A DNA stretch of 64,000 nt from Taeniopygia guttata (GCF_048771995.1 NC_133063.1:63595514-63659513); one strand, 5' to 3'. Shown: positions 1 through 8,779, counted from the first letter of the stretch. Made by a program: numbers and translations. Notes: a model not told the origin generated them from the letters alone.

Positions 1-704
1 AAAGGCTCAGCTGCAGGTCGGTGAGAGCGGGCTGGGAGTCAGTTGAACGTGGGTTCGTGTGGGCCATGCGAACAGAGAGCTGATTGGGGTCAGTTAAGGC
101 CGAGCAGACTTGCTCAGTTACTTCATCAGTGCTGCCTCCTGTTTTCAAGGCCTGGAAGAACAGCTCAGCCACAGAAAAACATCCCGATTATTTGCCTTTG
201 CTTACTCATACTGAACATTGCTTTCAGTTTCCCTCCTAGTGTTACTGCATACCAGTAAAAATCAGCAGCTGAGTTACACCCTAGGGTTTCAATGGCAACA
301 CTGTATGTTCCAGCCTCCCCCACTCCCTCAGCATGCCCCTCACACACGCAGCACGCTTGCGATTGCACCAAAACTCAGGGCCAGGCCCACATTTTAAGCA
401 CCTGCAATAATTCTGGCCCTGGCAAATCTAGCGCTGGGGGGATTGTGCAGCAGGAAGCCATGGGGCTGTGGTGGGGGCAGTGCCTGCCCAGCAAAGAAGG
501 CAAAAGGCAGGGGGACCTCTGTGAGCACACTTCTCCCTCAGTGCAGCAGCAAGTTCTGCTGCTGGCAGGGATCCTCCTTTGGGAGGTTCCTACTTGCTCT
601 CCCTAAAGGGAGCTGCCTGTTCCTGTCCCCACAGCAGGCTTCTCTCTCTTACATGGGCCACAGCCGTTTTTTTTCCATGCCCTGAAGGAAGGGGAACTTT
701 TCTA

Positions 705-758
705 ATGACAGTGGGAGCTAAAATATTTCATTAATATTTTAGCTGTTTTCACTGTCAT
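705..758. repeat. 54-nt inverted repeat (hairpin), unit 1
   Basis: Arms ATGACAGTG / CACTGTCAT and AGCTAAAATATT / AATATTTTAGCT pair around a 5-nt loop, with a small asymmetric internal loop (2 versus 5 nt). Unchanged equivalents lie at 9292-9345, 17883-17936, 26462-26515, 35050-35103, 43654-43707, 52244-52297 and 60832-60885. It could be a small structured RNA or the remnant of a palindromic mobile element; no target-site duplication was recognised. Confidence 0.85.
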
Positions 759-924
759 GACTTCTGGTTGAATTCAAGAGGCAAAATTAATAGCCCTGCT
801 TCAAAGCGCTATGGAAGCGGAATACTGAGAAGTGACTGCTGGACACAATCACCGTTTGAGTCACTTTGGCATTTTTTTCTGGTAGTTGCACTGGATGGAT
901 ATTTTTAAAGAAATGGTGGGTTAA

Positions 925-1405
925 ATAAAAAGAAGGACAGATTTCGGGCAATTTGAGAAATTTTTCTCCTTTTATTATTTCTTCACACATATATATGTAG
1001 ATATTGCTGAAGGGCAGCTATTACGGAAGGGTAGCTCAGTCTTTTAGGACTGAATTGTTCCCTAGGAGCGTGTAAAAGTGACAGCATAAAGAAAACTTTT
1101 TAGCAATCTTTCCAAAGATTGCTAAAAAAGTTGAGGAGTACTCTGCTGCAAAATTTCAGGCACTTCAGGGCATTTTCAGTTCAAACTTCGAGCATTTCTA
1201 TGGAAATGCTCAAGAGACAGCATACTTAATATATCCAACATCTCTGTTTGCAAAGAGTCTTTATTTCAGATAGAGGTATAGGAAGGACGTTCTCTATGAT
1301 ACAGAGGGTTATGTACAAAGAATGACATATTTCAGGCAATTTGAGAAACTTATCTTCTTTTATTAGTTTCTCAAACATAGATATTCCAATATTATTTAAA
1401 AGCAG
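925..1405. repeat. Diverged internal duplication with poly(A) signals, unit 1
   Basis: About 85 bp at 925-1010 (GGCAATTTGAGAAATTTTTC, TTTTATTA, ATAGATATT-like order) recurs in diverged form at 1318-1405 (GGCAATTTGAGAAACTTATC and following). Each copy has AATAAA on the minus strand (971-976 and 1359-1364), downstream of the ITPRIPL1-like gene; another AATAAA is at 1260-1265. The duplication is older than the array, because every unit has both halves with the same differences. Confidence 0.65.
1094..1132. repeat. 39-nt near-perfect inverted repeat, unit 1
   Basis: An 18-nt arm beginning AACTTTTTAGCAATC pairs with AAAGATTGCTAAAAAAGTT across a 2-nt centre; the only irregularity is one extra A. 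It lies downstream of the ITPRIPL1-like stop on the gene's 3' side. Equivalents are at 9681-9719, 18272-18310, 26851-26889, 35439-35477, 44043-44081, 52633-52671 and 61221-61259. Confidence 0.88.
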
Positions 1406-1416
1406 ACAAGCAACTA

Positions 1417-1500
1417 GGGGAATTCTCTAAACTAAGGGTAATTCTCTAAACTAAGGGTTTAAACTAATCTAGTCTAAACTCTATTTCTCTACACTAAGGG
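1417..1500. repeat. Short 19-bp direct repeats, unit 1
   Basis: Two adjacent copies of GGGTAATTCTCTAAACTAA (1417-1435 and 1436-1454) are followed by a decayed third ending ACACTAAGGG. Present in all eight copies. A simple AT-rich tandem repeat downstream of the gene. Confidence 0.8.
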
Positions 1501-1927
1501 TAACTTTGCCAAATAGTTGTATACTGCCAACGCTAAAGGGCCTCTGGAATGAATCCTAAGAATCAAGTCTAATTAAAACTACGACTAAATAACTACATGA
1601 AGTCCCTAATAGGCTAGGTTGCTGTCTTCGAGGTATTCCAAGCAACCTCCATCAGCTTCACTGTTATTCTTCTGTGAGGATGTGCAGGTGGAGCCAGTTT
1701 CTGCCTCCTAGACTTAGGCAACAGCACTGTTGTAAATGGAAGGTGAAGGGCAAGGCCGTTCAGAGAAGTGTCTGCACAAGGAATCCATGTGCTGCAGCAT
1801 CTTCCTTCCGCAGGAGCAGGAAAGCAGCTTCGGGATTGTCAGGGACAACTGCAACAATCACAAAGAGTCCACGTCGCTGCAATCGGCTGTGAACTTCTCC
1901 ATCACAGCTTTGTGCAGGGAACTCCTC

Positions 1928-4446
1928 TTAGTGCTGGTTGGAGAGCAGCATCCAGAGGCGAAAGTGCAGCTGATCATGAGCCTCCATCGCCTTCCTGTGG
2001 GCATCCGGATCTCGGGCCAGGTATTCAGAGAGGTTGAGCGGCTCAACCTTTCGCATTGCTGGAGGCACGCTGATCTCTGCAGGAAGCTTCTCGTTGCCTA
2101 GAACAAAATGGTCCAGGCGTTTCCATTTCAGGCAGAACTGCAGGAACGCCATGATGTCCCACAGCCGCAGTGGAAATTCCTTCCTGTGCCAGTAGACCCG
2201 CGGTATGATGTTTAACACATGCATGACCAGAGTCTTCCAGGTAGAGGTGGAAAAACCTGTGCCGCTCAGCATGCAGGTGAAGAGCTGCAGGTATTTCAGG
2301 TGCAACCCTTTACACGGTATCTGCCTGGCAATGTGCTGGAAGAATTTTGCCTCTGCCACAGCGAATGTCTCAGGCCACGCTGTGCTTGCGAGGATGTTGG
2401 CCTTGGCGGGCTGACTGCTCACCTTGAAAACAGCACAGACGAATTATGGCTTCTTCTTTGGCAACGGGGCAGAAAGACAGAGACTTTCTACAATCTCGGA
2501 ATAACCAATACCCACAGATTCCGACACTTGCTGCCGTCTGCCCTGCACTGTTTGGCTCTAGGTGGAAGGCGTGCCCTGGCGGGGGATTCAGTGGGACCAG
2601 CACACGGTACACTCCATCCCACTCATGGGGACTCCAGCCCTAAAAGGCGCTGCCCACCCCGATGGCTTCTTGAGGCACCGGATCGAAGCTATTGCTCACG
2701 CTGTCCACAAAGACACGCGTGAAGCTCTCCATCAGCTCAGCTGTCACTGAGCAGCCTCTCTCCAGGTCCTCCACAGGCCACTCTATACCATCCACTAAAA
2801 GGATGTCCTGCTCATTCCCAGCATCTTGGGTGTCTTCTCTGTCTTCACTTCCACCGCTGGCACTTTCTTCCCTGCCACCATCACTGCCACCTTTTTCACT
2901 GGCAGACACATTACCTTGTTCTTCTTCTTGTCTATCCTTATTCTTGTTTCCCTCCACATCACATCAGCCTGTTCTTCATCCTTGTTTCTATCACTGCCAT
3001 CTTCTATAACTTCCATATTTGCTTCCTCAGGTGCAGGAAAACCACTATGGGCAATTTCATTCCCACATTCATTGCTATCTTCCTGCCCAGTCCACTCTTT
3101 GCTTCTCTGGTCATTGGCACCTCTGCTTTCCTGCGCCTTCACATTCATGTATTCTTCCGTTCCGGCTACATTGTCTTCACCTTCATTTACATCAGTGCTG
3201 TTGCCTGCCTTTATAGTTGCACTATTGGTTTTTTTCTTGATTTCCTTCTCCCTTTTCCTTTCCAGAATCCTTTCTTGATCCACCTGAACATCCTTGTTTT
3301 CTTCATTGCCTCGTCGAGTTCATTTCCAGCAACACTGCCAGGTTCTTCTTCATCTCCTTCAGTGGTAGTGTCTCCTGGCACATCCCCATCACTCTGTCCT
3401 TCTTTCTTTAACTCATAGCCATTGCCATCGTTGACATGGCTGTCTTCCTTCGCATCATAATTGCCACTGTTGACATCGCCGTCTTCCTTCACCTTCACAT
3501 CATAATTGCCTTCAAAGAGGACGAACAGGAAATGTCAGGGGTCTATATAGACTTTGGACAGGGTGGGCTTCCCTGGCTCTCTGCCAACCCCGTTGGGGCA
3601 GAAAGGAGGGATCCCGGATTATCTTGATCAGAGTCACAGGGTCCCGGGGAAGGGGAAACAGAACGCCCATGAGCTCACTGTAACAAATGGCATCATCCTT
3701 GTCTCCATCACCTGCAGCCACAGGTCTGCCTTCTCTGTCATTTTCAGTGCCGCTGTCGTCTGCCTCCAGAGCCATATCACTATCTTCTCCACCTTCCTCT
3801 GGATCAGCAGTGTCTTCTTCCTGTTCCGTTACTGTCTCATCTGCCAAGGTCTTGCAGGAGCTCTGGTCCTTGCTGCTGCTGCTGGCCTCACAGCTCCTTC
3901 TCCTGCAGCCCAGCCACAGGCCCAAGAGGAGCAGGATGCCAGCAAGAACCCAGAATGGCCACTGCTGCAGGGCACCAAAGAGCATGGCTCCCCAGCCGTC
4001 GTCCTGCTGCTCCAGCTCCTGCAGCAGCCGGGCCATCTCACGGTCCAGCAGCTCCTGACGCTCCCGCATTCTCTGGTGCGTGGCCTCATCCAGCCCATCC
4101 CCAGCTGGCTGGGGGAACTGGATCAGTCTTTGCACCAGCACGAAGAACAGTGACGGTAAAGCCATGGTCTACAGGAGGACACACGGAAGGGGCTCAGTGG
4201 GGCCGGAATGGAGACAGACAGTGAGGGGCAGGAGCGGCAGGGATGTGGTGGCAGGAAGGAAAGGGCCCCCAGCAGCTGGCAAGGCTGCACCGCTGCCCCC
4301 GCGGGCACCGCGCCCTGAGCAAGGCCCTCCTGCCGGGCGCTGGGCCCTGGAGACGGGGCAGCCCCGGGTACCGGCGCTCCTGTCCCAGCCCTCCTCCAGC
4401 CCCCTCTCCCCTCTGCTGTGTACTCACCGCTTGCCGAGGCTCTACT
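1928..4446 (-). pseudogene. ITPRIPL1-like: ITPRIPL1-like gene, broken, copy 1
   Basis: ITPRIPL1 relatives are single-pass membrane proteins with a Mab-21-like nucleotidyltransferase-fold domain. Exon 1 (about 4428-4446) is non-coding; intron 4169-4427 has a GTGAGT donor and a pyrimidine-rich acceptor; the ATG at 4165 sits in ACCATGG. The open frame 4165-3512 (217 codons) shows a hydrophobic start (1-17), a likely coiled coil (25-54), a membrane helix (69-86) followed by CRRR, and an acidic tail. The rest is spread over other frames: charged blocks 3498-3211 and 3283-2795, then the Mab-21 start (IEWPVEDLE, GSAFEG, YRVLVPL) in 2957-2370, then the C-terminal helices (WPETFAVAEAKFF, EPLNLSEYLA) in 2422-1928. 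About 100 residues of the usual core are missing between these last two. This copy alone has a stop within GSAFEG (2640-2642). Poly(A) signals lie downstream at 1359-1364 and 1260-1265. Family assignment is firm from recalled avian paralogues. Confidence 0.88.
3510..3678 (-). other. Candidate intron or insertion in the ITPRIPL1-like coding region (copy 1)
   Basis: Read on the minus strand, this 169-bp stretch starts GTGAGC after TACA and ends with a pyrimidine-rich tract and GAAG. Removing it joins the acidic N-terminal frame to the next acidic block in phase, giving YSNYDVKVKED across the joint. Inside it, the open frame loses its acidic character (LFPLPRDPV... FPVRPL), as expected of non-coding DNA. 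It also contains CTATATAG. Equivalent stretches are 12097-12265, 20688-20856, 29267-29435, 37855-38023, 46459-46627 and 55049-55217; the 29435 donor is GTGAGT. It could equally be a small insertion that happens to carry splice-like ends. Confidence 0.45.
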
Positions 4447-4552
4447 GGGGCAGCGGCACCGGCTTGGGGCCTTCTATAGTTGCCCCCATTGTGACACGGC
4501 CCCTGTGCTGTCACAGAGCCCAGAGCGCATCACAGGCCAGCCCCGCCCGCCG
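4422..4552 (-). promoter_or_regulatory. Promoter and exon 1 donor of ITPRIPL1-like copy 1
   Basis: On the minus strand a GC box (GGGCGGGGC, about 4543-4552) is followed by an inverted pair TGTGACA/TGTCACA (4509-4515 and 4490-4496), a TATA-like CTATAG (4474-4479), an inferred start near 4446, a short GC-rich exon and a GTGAGT donor (4422-4427). The order and spacing fit a TATA-type polymerase II promoter. The start site is inferred from the TATA position only. Confidence 0.55.
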
Positions 4553-4567
4553 TCCCAGCCCGGTCAT

Positions 4568-4614
4568 GGAACTCATCATGGCCCGGGCACGGAACTCATC
4601 ATGGCCCCGGGCAC
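4568..4614. repeat. Short tandem duplication upstream of the promoter (23 + 24 bp)
   Basis: Two adjacent copies of a block beginning GGAACTCATCATGGCC; the second has one extra C. It lies just upstream of the GC box of the minus-strand gene and is present at the equivalent place in all seven full units. Confidence 0.85.
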
Positions 4615-5480
4615 CCAGAGCCCCAACAGACACCGAGTGCAGAGCCATCACTCGGCAACCTGGGAACCCCAGAGCTTCCCTTGGCAAAGCAGGCACAAGC
4701 ACCCTGCACACAACCCTTGTCAAATACAGATTTGGGTGACAGGACCCATGGATGTTTTCACTATACGTGTGTGAGCTTTTATTTATTATTCAAGGCAGAA
4801 CTTTTTGCTATCGATATTGATATTTATTACTGTGGCGCTGCATCTCCTCTCCCTTGCTTCTTTCTAGGCTGCAGTGAGATCTGGGAAATACTTGTTCGGC
4901 CTTGGCCTTGACATACCACCTGGGATCAGCTCTTTCTTTTCTTGGGTGATCTCAAGCACACACATTTGTGACAATTACTTTGGGGGCAACGTGTCATATC
5001 AGCTAATATTTATTTACTGATTTAGTGAGAAATAAATCCACACTGCTCGAATGATGCACGGGAAGTTGTAATGTCATCCACTCTTAAGGCCTACACTTAC
5101 TTTACACCAGCACTGTCCTGCCTCACAGATCTTTTGTGAAAAAAGAAAAGATGTCTTAGGATTTATTTTCTGAATTAGGGACACTTCCAAAGATCTCTTT
5201 ATTGACTGACAAGGACCACACGGGACCAACTTTTGGTTTGCAAAGCAGCATAAAAATCTTTAGGCCCTCACAAACAACTTCTTACACCAGATATGGCTGA
5301 TCAATAGTCTGGCCTAATATTGGGCAAGCCACTATAATCATTAAATACATGTTTTAAAATGGAAAAAGAAAATCCTCCAAGCACAGAACTTCTGAAGCAT
5401 AGCTCATTCCACTCTAATGTGCTCCCCCCGAACAAAAGATAAAGGTGTGTCCCTCCTGACACTTACTGCAACAGGCTGCC
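4615..5480. other. Unassigned sequence upstream of the gene, unit 1
   Basis: No coding similarity or structured element recognised. Short open frames on both strands look random. The equivalent stretch in the other units is nearly identical. Confidence 0.6.
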
Positions 5481-5934
5481 TGTTGTAGTTTGACAGGGAG
5501 GTGAATTTTCTCAAGAAGTTGAGGTCAAACCAATCAGTGGTTAGGTTTAGATACTGTTGCAGCATTTCTGAGAGAGTGAGGGCATGATTTATCTCTGGAA
5601 TGAGATTTGAGCTACTCCAGTCTATGCCTCTGATCTGGACTTTTTAAGGCCTTCTAACCTGTGACGGAATTAGAAATTAAGAGCTTGTGGCGCAGTTAGA
5701 AATTGTATTAAGGAGTGATGTGAAGCACTGGGCTTTCTGGGTGTGAAGTAGTGTAGGTTTGTAGTGTGAAGTTTAGTCCACCTTAAGACAAAGACAAACA
5801 ATGTTCGCTTGCCAGTGGGAGTGCCTTTGTAAACTGTAAACTATATTGAAGTGTATATAAACTGCCATCTTCTAACTAATAAACGGAGAACGTTTGATTA
5901 ACCATATTGGTTTGATCTGCGTTTGTCCAGTCCA
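5481..5934 (+). mobile_element. Possible solo LTR fossil, unit 1
   Basis: A 454-bp stretch begins TGTTGTAGTTTGA and ends GTCCAGTCCA, with TATATAA near 5854-5860 and AATAAA at 5878-5883, an order found in retroviral LTRs. No internal retroviral region is next to it. No target-site duplication was recognised, so the ends and family are uncertain. It is older than the array because all seven full units share it. Confidence 0.35.
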
Positions 5935-6214
5935 GCTTTCCTGTCTAGTAAGGCCCCTGGCTTTGAGATACTCATGCTTAGAGTGACCATAACACTACCC
6001 TAGCATGACAGCCATTCTGAGAGAAACACTTTTTTGTACAGGATGTAAACATGTCTGCATTTGGATGCTATCCTCGGTACAAACCTCCTCTCTTGCTTTT
6101 TTCTCATTGGACATCCTTGCTACTGCATATGATAGAGCTGTTTATTGGGAAGAGTTTCTCTGATGCCGATCACAGCACAGCAGGAGGTTTTTGCTCCCTT
6201 GGGCTTCTCAAATT

Positions 6215-6246
6215 CTTTTTGGATGATCTCTTTATCATCCAAAAAG
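6215..6246. repeat. Perfect 13-bp-arm hairpin, unit 1 (allele present)
   Basis: CTTTTTGGATGAT, a 6-nt loop CTCTTT, then ATCATCCAAAAAG. The same perfect palindrome is at 14801-14832 (unit 2), 23387-23418 (unit 3) and 49158-49189 (unit 6). Confidence 0.95.
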
Positions 6247-7094
6247 GGCTGATGGAACACAGAATGTCTTTCTCTTCTCCATCCATGACACAAGAATTGC
6301 CTGCACTCATAAAACACAGTTTTCTGAACCATCCTATATAATAACAAACAATGCCTTCTAAATTCTGCCATCTAAATGAGGTCACTATTGAAGAGCTTCA
6401 CATGCCAAGTGTTACCTAGCAGGGAGGGGAGCAGAGGAAGACAGGATCACAGCACCTGCTGGTCAGTCATTCACAGGCATCACCAGGAAGATACAGGAGA
6501 GAGCCATGAATTTCATGGGCTACTGTGTTTCAGCAACCCATATCACCCCGCTCCTTTTAAATCTCTTCTCATGACAAGCTTCCAGTCTCATCACAGTGCT
6601 CACCTGAGGCACATGAGTAAATAAGATGAAGAATAGGAGGGAAAATTTCTTCTGACCTCCAGTCACTTAAGCATCAAGCAGACAAGAGAAAACCTCTGGC
6701 CTACTCTAAGGGAGGTGGTTTATACTCACCTACAGCTAAAGCTATTCTGAAAACCCATGTTATTAGACCCAGAGTGATAAAGAGCTATGAATTTACTGAT
6801 TCTGGCAAAAAGGCAGCTTTAAATGAGCTCTGCTACTCCTAGTCTCTCTCCTTAGAACTTCAGGTTGAGATGCTTAGGACCAGCTAAAGAAAAAAGTAAT
6901 TTCATTCATGCCCTGGTCAAACATTTCTCAGTCTCTTGTCCCTGCCAATGCACCAACCAGTCAAACACTGAAAAAGCTATCCATGGTAAGCTTCCAGTGG
7001 AATACTGGCAAAATCTTTGTGGACTGCACTATTTGAAGGGTCTGAGGTCAACTCACTGTGAATCACTTTTACCGCTCTGCTTAGCCTACTACCT
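6247..7094. other. Unassigned sequence, unit 1
   Basis: No gene recognised. A plus-strand open frame starting at 6865 runs into the pentamer repeat and changes length with it, which argues against coding. Confidence 0.6.
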
Positions 7095-7129
7095 CAGCTC
7101 AGCTCAGCTCAGCTCAGCTCAGCTCAGCT
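7095..7129. repeat. (CAGCT)7 microsatellite, unit 1
   Basis: Seven exact CAGCT pentamers followed by CAGCA. The reverse strand reads (AGCTG)n. Confidence 0.97.
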
Positions 7130-7133
7130 CAGC

Positions 7134-8343
7134 AACCTCCCAGCTACCTTCAGCTGCAGAAGCCCATGACCTGCAGTCAGAAAGGCATGAGTCTTACGAA
7201 AGAAACAGACATGGGGAATGAAGTGTGGAGATTAATCCACACTCTGAGGAAGAGGCAACACTAAAAAACAGTCTGGCAATAGCTTGTGTCTAGAAGCTGC
7301 GTACCTTCAAAACCACCTCAGGGGTTTGGGATTTGTGCTGACTTGCACAAAGGAACCCACTCCACCCTGTAGCAGTGGGCTCCTTCTTTCCAGCCTGGAT
7401 GGAGACATGCCCTGCATTTTGCAAGCATGTCCAGGTGTTCAGAATGGAACATCCTGATCATATTTAGCACCTTAAGGCATGCAGCTCTTCCTTTCTCAAA
7501 GTATGTTTTGTGAAATTATAGGTACTGCTATCTCTACCTTTCCAGACAAATTACCCTCATTATATTGCACTTGCCTTCAAAATACTGCCACTCCTACGTT
7601 TCAGACTTTGTTTCTCTCAGAAGGATGCACAAAGAGTTGGAGTAGTTGCAAGCACCTGCACCTGCAATTTTCAACTAACTGCATCTTCAGAAGGGATTCT
7701 GACAACAGGCCATTCTCTGGAGATGGACACGGCGCTCTGAGGCAAGACAGATAACTTTGCTACATCTTATAGCCCAGATCTCTATGACCAGAGCCACTGT
7801 CCTTGAGATAAGATGAAAAAAAAAAAAATCAGGGAATGTATTTTAGCCAAATGAAAATAAATCAGATCTACTGTGGGCTCTCATCCTGTTTAAGAGCAGA
7901 GTTGCATGTACCTGAAAAACAGGTTTGTAAAGGAAAGGCTACCAGATTTTACTTTAAAGAATGATAACAGACACCACTGTGTTGAAGGCACAGATAACAG
8001 CCCAATTAAGGAGGGTTTTCTTTCATTGTAATCACAAACAATTTAAAACCAGCTCCTTACTTGCTTTCTTTTGTCATATTCATTGTGAATTTTTCCTTCT
8101 AGGAAAATATAAATAATTGTTTTCTATTTATGTTTCTCATGAATTTGTGGTTACTTTGTAACGATTGTTAGTTGCAAATTAGATTCCTTAACCATTGAAA
8201 AGATGAAGAACAGCATGGCCTTGGCTGAAGAGAGTGATGTCAAAAATTGAAAAGAATGGCTTGTTTTTACTATCCATATCTATTACTATTTTGCCAAATG
8301 AATTTTATTGTGATTTGACTATTACCTATAGATTTCATGGATT
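7134..8343. other. Unassigned sequence, unit 1
   Basis: Contains a 12-13 A run near 7815 and AT-rich DNA. No gene, RNA or mobile element recognised. Equivalent stretches in the other units are the same. Confidence 0.6.
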
Positions 8344-8779
8344 TCAGTGTCCAACCTGTAAGTGATTTTCTTCAGTAAATCCAAAGGACAGTTGCCTACA
8401 GAAGCCCTGACCTGACTCAAGAGCTCTTCTGACACTGCCGGCATGTGCTGACATTCTCTGGCTGTGATGCATTTGACTCAAAGCTGCTTTCTCCAAATGC
8501 TCATCTGACACCAGGGCCCTGCTCCATTCAGCCTTTGCTAAATCCATAAAAATGGTTGAATTCTGCTCACTGAAAGGCGCCCCGGGAAAGGCTCAGCTGC
8601 AGGTCGGTGAGAGCGGGCTGGGAGTCAGTTGAACGTGGGTTCGTGTGGGCCATGCGAACAGAGAGCTGATTGGGGTCAGTTAAGGCCGAGCAGACTTGCT
8701 CAGTTACTTCATCAGTGCTGCCTCCTGTTTTCAAGGCCTGGAAGAACAGCTCAGCCACAGAAAAACATCCCGATTATTT
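8344..8779 (-). other. Unrecognised pair of overlapping open frames (possible exon remnant) across units 1/2
   Basis: On the minus strand an open frame of about 68 codons ends at 8567 (ELFFQALKTGGSTDEVTEQV and following). A second frame of similar length follows at 8344-8547 (MDLAKAEWSRALVSDEHLEK and following) and is open upstream into the first. A pyrimidine-rich tract ending TTCCAG precedes GCCTTGAAAACAGG at 8737. Composition looks protein-like but no family was recognised. Equivalents recur in all units (e.g. 16935-17370, 25515-25950) with few changes. It may be a decayed exon or chance. Confidence 0.25.

Larger units (their letters stand above)
1..8586. repeat. Array unit 1 (8586 bp)
   Basis: Reference unit for this annotation. 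Order along the plus strand: unassigned sequence, 54-nt inverted repeat, 39-nt inverted repeat, duplicated AT-rich block, short 19-bp repeats, minus-strand ITPRIPL1-like gene, promoter, possible LTR fossil, hairpin, (CAGCT)7, poly(A) run near 7815, unassigned sequence. Private or rare variants: a stop codon at 2640-2642 in the gene and an Asp-Asp instead of Asp-Glu in the coiled-coil end. It shares the GGGCACCG form of intron 1 with unit 4 only. Confidence 0.97.

Noticed and set aside
43-685. Small open frames of 71-104 codons at the start of each unit
   Set aside because: No recognisable domains, low-complexity Ser/Pro/Gln content and overlapping frames on both strands; not supported as genes.
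2826-3278. Plus-strand frame of 150 codons rich in Phe, Leu and Ser, resembling a membrane protein
   Set aside because: It is the antisense of the Glu/Lys/Asp-rich charged block; complement of acidic and lysine codons gives Phe/Leu/Ser. Not a separate gene.
3554-4153. Plus-strand frame of 199 codons with Leu/Gln-rich end
   Set aside because: Antisense to the recognised N-terminal ITPRIPL1-like frame; no independent support.
4080-4739. Plus-strand open frame of 219 codons over the gene's start and promoter
   Set aside because: It overlaps the minus-strand coding start, intron and promoter, is Pro/Arg/Ser-rich as expected from GC-rich antisense DNA, and is cut short in unit 2 by a small indel. 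Best seen as a shadow.
6051-6371. Open frames on both strands of 83-96 codons, with AATAAA on the minus strand, considered as a retrocopy 3' end
   Set aside because: No protein family recognised, and the frame changes length with the hairpin allele; insufficient support.
6865-7221. Plus-strand frame running through the pentamer repeat
   Set aside because: Its length and C-terminus change with every change in CAGCT count, so it is not maintained as coding.
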